Positions 31,382-39,466 of a stretch of 64,000 nucleotides of DNA are shown here, piece after piece (the first letter of the stretch is position 1; every line of letters begins with the position of its first letter). The stretch spans positions 62,001 to 126,000 of the forward strand of contig CALFEQ010000085.1 of NCBI GenBank assembly GCA_937949945.1. The letters are read 5' to 3'. The notes under the pieces were generated by a model. The model was given only the letters and a program-made list of their open reading frames with translations. It searched no databases and had not been told where the DNA came from. This DNA is from an uncultured Myxococcales bacterium. GTDB lineage: Bacteria; Myxococcota_A; Polyangia; Polyangiales; Polyangiaceae. The translations under genes were made by a program, and so were the position numbers.

Positions 31382-31565
31382 CGCCGCCATCCTCTCCTTC
31401 ATCGTCCCGGGTGTGGGACAGATCTACAATGGCGCCTTCTTGCGCGGGATCTTCTGGCTGATCGTCACGCCGGGCTTCTGGATCGGGTCGGGCGGACTGC
31501 TCGGCTGGATCTGCCATCTCGTCTCGGCGTACACGGCCTACCGATACGCGCTACGCAAGGGATGA
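31350..31565 (+). CDS. Small TM2-like membrane protein
   Basis: This 71-aa protein starts at GTG 31350 and has two predicted membrane segments joined by a glycine-rich turn. The motif PGVGQIYNGAFLRGIFWLIV is the TM2 signature (PGxGQxYxGxxxxG). A short Arg-rich N-terminus precedes it. Its first 32 bases or more overlap the divergent mutY start. The role of TM2 proteins in bacteria is unclear. Confidence 0.75.
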   Translation: MSPSRRRDPGIAAILSFIVPGVGQIYNGAFLRGIFWLIVTPGFWIGSGGLLGWICHLVSAYTAYRYALRKG

Positions 31566-31697
31566 GGCGTTCGGGGCCGCGCTCGGCTCTTCCGCCTCGC
31601 ATCTTCGTGCGAGCGAGCCCTCTCGTCGCCACCGTGACGGCGACACGTCGATCGATGTCGCGCGCCGAGTCGTGACCGGCTACCATCGGCGGAACCG

Positions 31698-32339
31698 ATG
31701 AGCACCAACATCCGCCGGTCGAACCGGCCCCCGCCCCGGGAGGTGCTCCCATCGGTCTGGTCCTCGGACGAGGACACCCCGAAGGTCTCGGTCGCGTGGA
31801 TCACGCGGCCTCGAGCGGGCGAGGCCTTGAGCGGCGACACCGTCGTGGTGCGCCGTCTCGAGTCGCGCGTACTGGTCGCCGTCATCGACGCGCTCGGCCA
31901 CGGCCCCAAGGCCGCCGCGATCGCCGAGAGCTCGTCCGCGTACCTCGCCGAAGCGCGCGACGGCAGCGCATCCGAGCTCGTCCAGGGCCTTCACAAGACC
32001 CTGCAGGGTACACGCGGTGCGGCCGCGCTCGTGCTCCTGGTCTCGCACGAGGGCGTCGAGGCGTGCAGCGTGGGGAACATCGAGCTCCGGTCGCGGACCG
32101 CGCGGCTGCCGTTCGTGCTCACGCCCGGCGTGCTCGGCGTCCGGCTGCGCGAGCCGAAGGTCTGCACGCTCAAGGCCCCGATCGCCGATCGCTTCGTCCT
32201 GTTCTCGGACGGGATCTCGGGCCAGTTCGACATGAAGTCGCTGAGCCAGCACCCCCCTGCCCAGGCCGTGAGCCAGGTCTTCGCGTCCCATCGGCACTCG
32301 CACGACGACGCGTCGATCGTCGTCGTCGACATCGAGTAG
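31698..32339 (+). CDS. RsbX-like PP2C/SpoIIE-type phosphatase
   Basis: In this 213-aa protein, after 30 non-conserved residues, the PP2C-like core has LVAVIDALGHGPKAAAIAES (the metal-binding D..GHG segment), LVLLVSHEGVEACSVGNIELR, and VLFSDGISGQFD, ending with HDDASIVVVDIE. This matches RsbX, which dephosphorylates the STAS proteins RsbR and RsbS in the stressosome. RsbR- and RsbS-like genes lie at 39.5-40.6 kb. The neighbour is a convergent RsbT-like kinase gene only one base away. Confidence 0.85.
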   Translation: MSTNIRRSNRPPPREVLPSVWSSDEDTPKVSVAWITRPRAGEALSGDTVVVRRLESRVLVAVIDALGHGPKAAAIAESSSAYLAEARDGSASELVQGLHKTLQGTRGAAALVLLVSHEGVEACSVGNIELRSRTARLPFVLTPGVLGVRLREPKVCTLKAPIADRFVLFSDGISGQFDMKSLSQHPPAQAVSQVFASHRHSHDDASIVVVDIE

Positions 32340-32340
32340 C

Positions 32341-32808
32341 TCAGAAGACCGGAGACGAGCCCCGGCGCGGGCGACCGAGGAACCGGCGCACGATGATGCG
32401 CTTGCCCGTCTCCGTCGGCACTTGCTCGATCGCGTCGGAGAAGCGCGAGACCGCCCCCAGGCCGGCGCCGATCCCGCCGCGTCCGAAGACGAGCGCGGGA
32501 TCGAGCTTGCCGTGCGCGTCGTAGCCGTCACGGAGGCTTCCCATGAGATCGAACGGCGGCGTCTCGTCCTCGGCGACGATCGAGATCCCGCGCAGGCCGT
32601 CCCGCTCCATCGGAGCGAGCTCGATGTGACCGCGGCGGCCGTACTTCAAGATGTTCGAGGCGAGCTCGGACACCACGACCGCCAGCTCCTCGACGACCTC
32701 ACGCTCGAAGCCGATCTTCGTCGCCACTTCGCGCAAGGCGGATCGGACGACGAAAACGGAGAGATCGTCGGATACGCGGCAAACGACCGCGTCGGGTACT
32801 GTGCTCAT
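32341..32808 (-). CDS. RsbT-like anti-sigma/switch kinase
   Basis: This 155-aa GHKL-fold serine kinase has an N box ELASNILKYG, an acidic ATP-contact segment IVAEDETPPFDL, and a G box GRGGIGAGLGAVSRF. It is more divergent than the RsbT homologue at 42710-43111 (EDETPP instead of KDNGPG). It may phosphorylate a STAS protein or bind a sigma factor or phosphatase. ATG 32808 is chosen; the frame upstream is unrelated to the family. Confidence 0.82.
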   Translation of the reverse strand: MSTVPDAVVCRVSDDLSVFVVRSALREVATKIGFEREVVEELAVVVSELASNILKYGRRGHIELAPMERDGLRGISIVAEDETPPFDLMGSLRDGYDAHGKLDPALVFGRGGIGAGLGAVSRFSDAIEQVPTETGKRIIVRRFLGRPRRGSSPVF

Positions 32809-32876
32809 TCCTCGGATCTCTCGGTTCTGCGGTGGGTCGTCGGCTGCGCCTGGGAGCGTTCCAGATTTCTCACGGG

Positions 32877-32894
32877 TGTTCCGTCCACGGAACA
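32877..32894. promoter_or_regulatory. Palindrome in divergent intergenic region
   Basis: The perfect dyad TGTTCCGT-CC-ACGGAACA lies in the 282-bp gap between the divergent RsbT-like and cytokinin-dehydrogenase-like genes, 69 nt upstream of the RsbT-like start. It could be an operator. No regulator can be named. Confidence 0.35.
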
Positions 32895-33090
32895 TCCGAT
32901 ATGGGATACCTGGTCGCCGACAACAGAGCGCAACGTCGTCTGTTTCGCCATTGTCGCTCGGGAAGCGCCTTCGAGAAGTGTATTGGAATTCGTACACCCT
33001 CGATCGGTAGCCTGACCGAATAGAGTCGTAATTTCAAGCAGATAGAGACACGACCAACGCTGGCCTGGCAAGTGCTTTTGCCTCCCAGCG

Positions 33091-34782
33091 ATGCAGCACC
33101 TCACTCGCCGTGGCTTCCTCCAGGGTGCCGCCCTCGTCGCGGTGCTCGGCTTCGACCCTGTCCGTCGTTCGTGGGTGACGGAAGCGACCGCCCACGGGCA
33201 GAAGATCAAACCCCCCAGGCTGGACGGCGAGCTTCTCACGACCGCCGAAGCGCTGGACGCCGCCGCGGACGACTTCGGGCGCTACATCCATCATCGCCCG
33301 ATCGCGGTGCTGCGGCCGGGATCGGTGCGCGACATCCAGAAGGTCATCGAGTACGCCCACAAGCTGCGCGTGAAGGTCGCGATGCGCGGTCAGGGCCACT
33401 CGACCCACGGGCAGTCGCAGGTCGAGGCCGGCATCGTGATCGACTCGAGCACGATGACGACGGTCTACGAGGCGAGCCTCCAGAAGGGCATCCTCGTCGA
33501 TGCCGGTGCGACCTGGCGTCAGGTCCTCGACGTGAGCCTCGCGCGCGGCGTCACCCCGCCGGTCCTCCCCGACTACCTCGATCTGACCGTCGGCGGAAAC
33601 CTCTCGGGCGCCGGTCTCGACGGCGGCTCGGCGCGGCACGGCGCCGTCATCGACAACGTCCTCGAGCTCGAGGTCGTCACGGGGCACGGCAAGCTCGAGA
33701 AGTGCTCGCCGACCAAGAATCCGAAGCTGTTCAACTCGGTCCTCGCGGGCCTCGGGCAGTTCGGCGTCATCGTGCGCGCGCGACTGCGCGCGGTCCGGGC
33801 GCCGGAATACGTCCGCCGCTACGACCTCACGTACTCGGACGTCTCGACGCTCCTCCAGGACCTCGAGTTCCTCGCGCTCGACGGGCGGTTCGATCACCTC
33901 GAGGCGGAGGCCGGCGGCGGCGCCGTCGTGCCGGGCGCGCCCGCGTCCGAGTGGCCGTGGAACCTGCTCGCGGGCGCGTGGTTCGACTCGCCTCACACCC
34001 CGAACGACGGGGCGTTGCTCGATGGCCTGAACTTCACCGCGATGCAGGTCACCGACGTCCCGTACTACGACTTCCTCAAGCGCATCGACGTCAACATCGA
34101 GTTCGCGAAGCTGCTCGGGCTCTGGCAGCTTCCGCATCCCTGGTTCGACATGTTCATCCCCGCCTCCGGGGCGGAGGACTACATGAACGAGACGCTGCCC
34201 GAGCTCGACGAGGAGTCGCTCGGTCCGGGCGGGATCTTGCTCCTCTACCCGATGCGGCGGAGCAAGCACCAGCGACCGTTCTTCATGATCCCGGAGGAGG
34301 AGGTCTTCTACCTGTTCGACATCCTCCCCCACACGTTCCCGGAGCTCCTGCCCGCCGCGATCGAGCGCAACCGAGAGCTGTACGAGCGAGCGCGCGACAT
34401 CGGAGGCAAGCGGTACTGCATCGGTACGCTGAACTTCTCGGCGGCGGACTGGCGCGATCACTTCGGCGACAAGTGGGAGGACTTCAAGAAGGCCAAGCGC
34501 GATTACGATCCGCACAACCTCCTCACGCCCGGCCAGGGGATCTTCACGTCGGACCGGCCGAGCCACGGGCCCAAGCCGCCGAAGGACAAGCCGAGCAAGC
34601 CGCCCAAGGACAAGCCGAGCAAGCCGCCCAAGCCGCCGAAGGACAAGCCGAGCAAGCCGCCCAAGGACGGCCCGCCCGGCCCGCCGAACCCGCCCGGCCC
34701 GCCGCATCCGCCCGGCCCGCCGCATCCGCCCGGCCCGCCGAAGGACAAGCCGAGCAAGCCGCCCAAGCCGCCGAAGCACTAG
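33091..34782 (+). CDS. Tat-exported cytokinin dehydrogenase-like flavoprotein
   Basis: This 563-aa protein has a twin-arginine signal (TRRGFLQGAALVAVLG). The FAD domain carries MRGQGHSTHGQSQ, with His103 at the position that binds FAD covalently in cytokinin dehydrogenases. It also has PDYLDLTVGGNLSGAG with Asp161 at the catalytic Asp, GLGQFGVIVRARL, and a C-terminal YDPHNLLTPGQGIF typical of the family. Plant and actinobacterial relatives cleave the prenyl side chain of N6-isopentenyladenine. About 70 residues after the domain are repetitive Lys/Pro-rich. It is convergent with the prenyltransferase operon, 37 nt away. The substrate is unproven. Confidence 0.85.
   Translation: MQHLTRRGFLQGAALVAVLGFDPVRRSWVTEATAHGQKIKPPRLDGELLTTAEALDAAADDFGRYIHHRPIAVLRPGSVRDIQKVIEYAHKLRVKVAMRGQGHSTHGQSQVEAGIVIDSSTMTTVYEASLQKGILVDAGATWRQVLDVSLARGVTPPVLPDYLDLTVGGNLSGAGLDGGSARHGAVIDNVLELEVVTGHGKLEKCSPTKNPKLFNSVLAGLGQFGVIVRARLRAVRAPEYVRRYDLTYSDVSTLLQDLEFLALDGRFDHLEAEAGGGAVVPGAPASEWPWNLLAGAWFDSPHTPNDGALLDGLNFTAMQVTDVPYYDFLKRIDVNIEFAKLLGLWQLPHPWFDMFIPASGAEDYMNETLPELDEESLGPGGILLLYPMRRSKHQRPFFMIPEEEVFYLFDILPHTFPELLPAAIERNRELYERARDIGGKRYCIGTLNFSAADWRDHFGDKWEDFKKAKRDYDPHNLLTPGQGIFTSDRPSHGPKPPKDKPSKPPKDKPSKPPKPPKDKPSKPPKDGPPGPPNPPGPPHPPGPPHPPGPPKDKPSKPPKPPKH
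34573..34779 (+). repeat. Coding tandem repeats for a Lys/Pro-rich tail
   Basis: Units of 24 bp encoding PPKDKPSK occur four times, with PPGPPHPPG-type units (27 bp or so) between them, at the 3' end of the flavoprotein gene. The stretch is Pro-rich and basic, suggesting an extended polyproline tail that binds a surface or polysaccharide. Confidence 0.8.
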
Positions 34783-34819
34783 CCGAACGAGCCGCCGAGG
34801 GGCGGCCCGCCCGGCCGCG

Positions 34820-35488
34820 TCAGGCCGCCGCCGCCGTCCGGCCGGCCTTGAGGCCGTCCGCGAGGAGGTGGAACGCGGCGAAGACCCGATCCACGAGGGC
34901 GATCCCCGCGGCCCGCTGCGCGTCCGTGAGCGAGATCTCGTTCACGCGGCGCTGCACCTCGTCGGCGAACAGATCGTGCCCCTTCTCCACGTCGAGGTGC
35001 GCCGGCGCGAAGTACCGGAGCTTGCCGGCGTAGCCCGCCTCGTGGAGGACCTTCGTGACCCGTCCGAACATGACGTGCCCCGCGCCCTCGAGCGTGAGGG
35101 TCAGGACCACGCGTTGGATGTCGTCCTCGGCACGGAACACCTCGGAGGCGATCGCGTAGGTCGCCTCCCGGGTCGGCCGGCACTCCTGGCCGTAGAGCCA
35201 CCCGAGGTCGACGTTCCGCTTCCCGATGACCTCCAGGTCCTCGAGGAACCAGAGGTCGTGCCCCACGTCCTCGGCCATGTGGGTGCCGATGATCTTCTTC
35301 AGCTCCGGATCGCGGACGCGCTCGGTGTTCATCCGGATGACGTCCTGGAAGCTCATCGCCCAGAACGCCGTGAGCGGAGCGAAGTAGAGCATGCGTTCGA
35401 GCGACGAGTCCGGTTGGAGCTCGGTCAGGAACGGGTGCTTCGCGATCTCGGCCTGCTTCCGTGCGATGTGCTCCTGAATCGATTTCAT
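34820..35488 (-). CDS. Heme-oxygenase-fold diiron (HDO-type) protein
   Basis: This 222-aa all-helical protein has metal-ligand-like spacing: H70, E73 and H77 in HMAEDVGH; E134 and H138 in LEGAGH; and H164, E168 and H171 in HLDVEKGH. These match the iron-containing redox enzymes of the heme-oxygenase-like diiron superfamily (UndA/BesC and relatives), which oxidise small substrates with O2. It is the last gene of the prenyltransferase operon, 31 nt after the P450 stop. ATG 35488 is preferred because the upstream extension to 35518 would nearly reach the P450 stop. The reaction is unknown. Confidence 0.72.
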   Translation of the reverse strand: MKSIQEHIARKQAEIAKHPFLTELQPDSSLERMLYFAPLTAFWAMSFQDVIRMNTERVRDPELKKIIGTHMAEDVGHDLWFLEDLEVIGKRNVDLGWLYGQECRPTREATYAIASEVFRAEDDIQRVVLTLTLEGAGHVMFGRVTKVLHEAGYAGKLRYFAPAHLDVEKGHDLFADEVQRRVNEISLTDAQRAAGIALVDRVFAAFHLLADGLKAGRTAAAA

Positions 35489-35519
35489 GTGGGCTCCCTT
35501 CCAAGCCAGCTCGCCCACC

Positions 35520-36944
35520 TCAGTTCAGGTCGACGAGGCGGTGAATCGTTCCGCGGACGCGCGGCAGTGGTCCTGTGCGCTGGCCATTGCGCTTCTCGAC
35601 ACGCATCGGCATCCCCTGCCTCATTCCGAGGATGGGACCGCGTGCGATGTACGAGATCTCCGCATCGGGCACGAGGGAGAGCTGGAAGCGCTGGAGGATC
35701 ATCGGCAGCACCAGGCGTAGCGTCAGCCACGCGAAGTTCGCACCGAGACACGTCCGCGGTCCGGCCCCGAACGGGAGGTACTCGTAGGGCCCCGGGTTGA
35801 TCGAGCGCCAGCGGTCGGGCAAGAAGCGCCTCGGCTCGGGATAGAGGTCCCTCATCCGATGGGTGACCATCGGGCTCACGATGATCCCCGAGCCTTCGGG
35901 CAGATCGTACGGCCCCACCCGGACACCGCCCTTCGGCCGCCGGAAGAAGAGGAACGGCGGGGAGAAGATGCGCATGCTCTCCTTGACCACGCGCTCGAGC
36001 AACGAGAGCTTGCCGAGGTCCTGTGGCGTCGGAGCCGCGCCGTGCAACACGCCGTCGATCTCGTCGAGGACGTCCCTCCGAACCTGCGGGTGCCGCTCGA
36101 GCATGAACAGCGCCCACGCGAGGTTGTTCGCGGTCGTCTTGTGCCCGGCGATGAAGAACTCGCTCGCCGAGCCGATGAGCTGCTTGTCGGTGAGCGGTGC
36201 GCCGTTCTCGTCGCGCGCGTCGACGAGGATCGAGAGCGCGTCACGCCGCGCCCCCGACTTGCCCTTTCGCTCCTCGATGATCCGCCGGAGCTCCGCTTCG
36301 TACTCGTCGCAGAACTTCAGGAACCGAGCGTAGGGCGTCCCGCGGACGTCCACCGGCACGATGCCCGTCTTGATCGACGTCGCCTCCTCGTTGAAGCGGA
36401 GCGACATGTCGGCGAGGCGTCGAGCGTCCCCGGCGACCTCCAGGCCGAAGAAGCACCGGAAGGCGATGGCGAGGGCGAGCTCGGCCATCTCGCGTGCGAG
36501 GTCGATCGTGTCGCCGGGGCGCCAGCGAGCGAGCCGCTCCTCCGCGAGCGCGACGATGTCCGGGTGGTAGTTGTCGACGTAGGTCTTCTGGAAGAGGGGC
36601 ATCATCATCCGTCGCAGACGGGTGTGCTCCTCTCCGTTCGATGCGACGAGGAAGCTCGTGAGCCGCTCGAGCGAGCTCCCTCGTGGCACCGGCATCGGAA
36701 TCTCGACCGCGTTCTGGAAGATGTCCGGCGCGGAGAGAACCTGCCGGTTCAGCTCCGGACCGAATGCGCAGACGAGCGTCGGGTCCCCCGCAGAGACCGC
36801 TGCGATGTTGCCGTAGCGTTCGCTGATGCGCGTGACGCAGCGAACGGGATCCCGGAAGAAACGCAGCATCGTTCCCACCGGCCCCAGAAGCGGAATGGGT
36901 CGTGGGCCGGGCAGCGGTACGTGCGGAAGACGTCGCAGCTTCAT
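35520..36944 (-). CDS. Cytochrome P450
   Basis: This 474-aa P450 has no membrane anchor. The I-helix oxygen motif is AGHKTT (266-271), with Lys269 where an Asp or Glu is usual. The ExxR motif is E322-R325 (KESMR). The heme loop FGAGPRTCLG contains Cys399. It looks closest to class-I type bacterial P450s that need a ferredoxin; no ferredoxin gene is adjacent. As third gene of the operon it probably hydroxylates or oxidatively modifies the prenylated product. ATG 36944 starts 29 nt after the neighbouring stop. Confidence 0.95.
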   Translation of the reverse strand: MKLRRLPHVPLPGPRPIPLLGPVGTMLRFFRDPVRCVTRISERYGNIAAVSAGDPTLVCAFGPELNRQVLSAPDIFQNAVEIPMPVPRGSSLERLTSFLVASNGEEHTRLRRMMMPLFQKTYVDNYHPDIVALAEERLARWRPGDTIDLAREMAELALAIAFRCFFGLEVAGDARRLADMSLRFNEEATSIKTGIVPVDVRGTPYARFLKFCDEYEAELRRIIEERKGKSGARRDALSILVDARDENGAPLTDKQLIGSASEFFIAGHKTTANNLAWALFMLERHPQVRRDVLDEIDGVLHGAAPTPQDLGKLSLLERVVKESMRIFSPPFLFFRRPKGGVRVGPYDLPEGSGIIVSPMVTHRMRDLYPEPRRFLPDRWRSINPGPYEYLPFGAGPRTCLGANFAWLTLRLVLPMILQRFQLSLVPDAEISYIARGPILGMRQGMPMRVEKRNGQRTGPLPRVRGTIHRLVDLN

Positions 36945-36973
36945 TGCCTACTCCAGCGGCGGCCGACTCCGAA

Positions 36974-37543
36974 TCAAGCGTCCCAAGTGATGACGAAGCG
37001 CACCTCGTCCGGACCGGGCTCCTCGAGCGACCACGGCGAGCACGTGACCTTCACGTTCTTGAGGCCCATGCCGCGGAACGGAACCGAGGCCCACCCCGAC
37101 GTGACCGGACCGAAGTGGTCGTAGCCCTTGATCCCGCGAGCGAGGAGCACGACCCGGTTCGACGCGACCTCCTCGACGATGCCCTCGCCTCCGACCTGAT
37201 CGCGCTTGTAGAACTCGGAGAAGCGAGACGCGAACATCCTCGGAGTCAGGATCTTCAGCAAAAGCTTGAAGAACGTGTTCGTCGCGTAGTTCCCGACGTG
37301 CTCGCCACAGCGCACGAGCGCGGCGTAGACCGCGTCTGGCTCACGCGGCTCGACCGCATCGGCGATGGCGTGCCAGAGGGACGTCAGCTCCGTACGTGGA
37401 CGCCAATCCTTTCCTTGGAACGCAGTCTGATCGTGCCGGATCCTCTCGAGCAGCTCCGGCTTCACTCTCTTGCTCAACACGGGATCTTCGGCGATGTACC
37501 GACCCGTGTAGTGGATCATGTGACCTCTGATGAGCCCTTCCAC
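36974..37543 (-). CDS. DUF2378-like protein
   Basis: This 189-aa protein starts at GTG 37543; ATG 37519 gives 181 aa. It has no signal peptide or membrane segment. The layout (LSKRVKPELLERIRHDQTAF, AALVRCGEHVGNYATNTFFKLLLKILTP, then a sheet-rich end with FRGMGLKNVKVTCSPW and FVITWDA) resembles the myxobacterial DUF2378/TIGR02265 family, whose fold is related to heme-NO-binding or V4R-type ligand sensors. That assignment is by pattern only. It is second in the prenyltransferase operon and could be a ligand-binding or accessory protein. Confidence 0.55.
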   Translation of the reverse strand: MEGLIRGHMIHYTGRYIAEDPVLSKRVKPELLERIRHDQTAFQGKDWRPRTELTSLWHAIADAVEPREPDAVYAALVRCGEHVGNYATNTFFKLLLKILTPRMFASRFSEFYKRDQVGGEGIVEEVASNRVVLLARGIKGYDHFGPVTSGWASVPFRGMGLKNVKVTCSPWSLEEPGPDEVRFVITWDA

Positions 37544-37608
37544 GCGGAGACCTCCGTTCTTCTCCGCCTCGAGCGCGGGACCGCGGCTGGGCGGAGCAGA
37601 GCGCGATT

Positions 37609-38748
37609 CTATTGGGTCAGCGCCCGTTCGTCCTCCAGCACTTGCGGGGGACGCCTCGAGTCGGCGAAGAGCCATGCGATCTTGGCCGGGTCTCGACGTG
37701 GCGCGACCTCGAACGCCTCGATCGCCAGGTACGAGACGAGCCTGAAGTCGTTCCCGACGGGCCGTACCGACACGTACGACTGGAGGCCGCTGCCGGCGTC
37801 GAGCGGCCGATCCGCCATCGCGTCGAGCGCTCGTGCGTACGGGGCCGGAGAGACGCCGTTCTTCTCCAGGTACGCGAGGACACGATCCCGCGCCGCCGCA
37901 TCGTCGCTCGCGAAGAAGCGGATCGGGATCTGAATCGCCATGTCGACGGGCCCGGGCTCGCCCTCGACGAAGGAGAAGTAGAAGCAGAGCGGGACGCGCT
38001 TCCAGGGCCCTTCCGATCCCGTGATCGCACGGCAGAAATCGACGGCCATTTCGGGCCGCGCGTCGCGCACTCCACGGACCAGGTTCGCGAGCTCCGTCGC
38101 GTCCGCGCCGAAACGATAGAAGTAGACCTTCACCCTCGCCCGGGCATCGGGCGACAGCTCGAGCGCGAAGTAGCGGATGCGATCTTCGCTCGACATCTGG
38201 AGCGTGCGCCACGGCTCACGCAGCCCGAGGCGCCCCATCGCCTCGTCGACGAGCGAGCGCGCGCGCTCTTCGCCCAGGATCTCCGGGTTGAAGTACGCCT
38301 TGTGCTCCGGCGCCCCGGAGAGCCTGCTCGCGTGCCAGAGCGCGAACCGCCCCGAGGTCACGTCCCTGGGCAGGAGCAGGTCCTGCACGCGCTCGAAGCG
38401 CCCGAGGTCCGCGCCGTCCTCTCTCAGCGCGTAGGTCAACGCGAGCGCCGCCTCGCGCTGGCCCGCCAGCGTCGGCTCTCGTCCTTGCGCCTCGACGAGG
38501 AATCGGATCTCGGCCGCCCGACGGCTCAGAACGAGCGAGAACTCGAACGGCGAGTGATCGTCACCGATGTCGGAAGGCCAAGCCGGACGACTCGGGATCG
38601 TCTCCGCCCCCCACGGCGCGAGCATCCGCGACATGCGCTTCTCGGCCTCGGGCGTGGGGTCCGTCTCGAACACCGCACGCCACAGTCGTCCGAGCTTCTT
38701 CCGCGCCAGCCCCTCCCAGGTCGTTTGTCCACTTCGCAGGTCGTTCAT
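37609..38748 (-). CDS. DMATS-type aromatic (indole) prenyltransferase
   Basis: This 379-aa protein has the ABBA-fold dimethylallyltryptophan synthase pattern. DDHSPFEFSLVL contains Glu69 at the position that deprotonates the indole nitrogen in fungal and bacterial DMATS enzymes. IRFLVE, KVYFYRF, PLCFYFSF and LQSYVSVRPVG supply the basic and aromatic residues of the barrel that hold dimethylallyl diphosphate. It is predicted to prenylate tryptophan, indole or an indole metabolite. It leads the operon behind an AT-rich promoter region. A sulfur- or nitrogen-containing aromatic substrate is also possible. Confidence 0.78.
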   Translation of the reverse strand: MNDLRSGQTTWEGLARKKLGRLWRAVFETDPTPEAEKRMSRMLAPWGAETIPSRPAWPSDIGDDHSPFEFSLVLSRRAAEIRFLVEAQGREPTLAGQREAALALTYALREDGADLGRFERVQDLLLPRDVTSGRFALWHASRLSGAPEHKAYFNPEILGEERARSLVDEAMGRLGLREPWRTLQMSSEDRIRYFALELSPDARARVKVYFYRFGADATELANLVRGVRDARPEMAVDFCRAITGSEGPWKRVPLCFYFSFVEGEPGPVDMAIQIPIRFFASDDAAARDRVLAYLEKNGVSPAPYARALDAMADRPLDAGSGLQSYVSVRPVGNDFRLVSYLAIEAFEVAPRRDPAKIAWLFADSRRPPQVLEDERALTQ

Positions 38749-38804
38749 GCCACCCCGCGACAAACATGTGCGATCCCCACCACCATGTCCACACAAATTC
38801 GCCA

Positions 38805-38833
38805 AAATTATCTAATGTGAGATATCCACTCAA
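38805..38833 (-). promoter_or_regulatory. Sigma-70-like promoter for the prenyltransferase operon
   Basis: On the minus strand TTGAGT (38828-38833) and TAATTT (38805-38810) are separated by 17 bp, with the -10 ending 56 nt before the start codon. The surroundings are AT-rich. A second TTGAAC lies at 38846-38851. No operator is recognised. Confidence 0.5.
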
Positions 38834-39001
38834 GACTACAATGAAGTTCAAACGGCTACGGGCGCTTATAGCGTCCGAATCAGGATAGGAACTCGACACG
38901 CGACACCACCTTCGGCACACGTCGTCGTTCCGGTGCGGATAGAGGCACCGGCCCTCCTACGACGTCGGGGACCCGTCGCTCGCTCGCTTCGCGCGCCGAT
39001 G

Positions 39002-39071
39002 CGGATAGCGCGTGCGCCGATACGGATAGCGCATGCGCCAGTACGGATGGCGCATGCGCCAATACGGATAG
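39002..39071. repeat. 21-bp tandem repeats with palindromic centre
   Basis: Three full units begin CGGATAGCGC or CGGATGGCGC (39002-39022, 39023-39043, 39044-39064), and a fourth partial one starts at 39065. Units 2 and 3 contain the dyad GCGCATGCGC. The 21-bp period equals two helical turns, so the dyads face the same side of the DNA. Confidence 0.75.
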
Positions 39072-39466
39072 ATCGCGCGCTGACAAGGGATGGAGTCGGG
39101 CCCCGAATGCGCGACGCTCGAGCGCCGTTTTCGTCTCCGCGCCGCGCGTCTACCGCGAGACGCGAACGCGGGTGCGGCACTCGGTCCGTGCGCCCGTGCA
39201 TCGACGCCGCACCGACAGCGGGCAGCGAGTGCGACGGCGCACCGCGCATGCCGCTCGTGAAGGCAAATCAGCGGCGACTTCGGTCATGCGCGGCAGGTAT
39301 CCGCACTTCGGCCGCTGCGAGCGCGCCGCACGCGCGCGCTCTTCGTCCGCTGCCCTCGACTCGCACCGCGACGAGCGTCGAGCGCAGCACGACCTCCCGG
39401 CGCTCCGAGAGCGCGCCTTTGCGAGCTCGCCGCGCTCCCCCCTCCCCTCGGAGCTGCGGCTCGCTC

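Larger units (their letters stand above)
38749..39466. other. Intergenic region between the prenyltransferase and RsbR-like genes
   Basis: This 718-bp gap has no convincing gene. Bases 38780-38870 are AT-rich for this genome and hold the promoter described below. The rest is GC-rich and has only shadow frames made from the 21-bp repeats. It separates the prenyltransferase operon from the start of the main signalling cluster. Confidence 0.6.

Noticed and set aside
38866..39249. A 127-codon minus-strand frame with repeated AIRIGA-type segments
   Set aside because: Its repetitive part is only the translation of the 21-bp DNA repeats, and codon use does not look selected.
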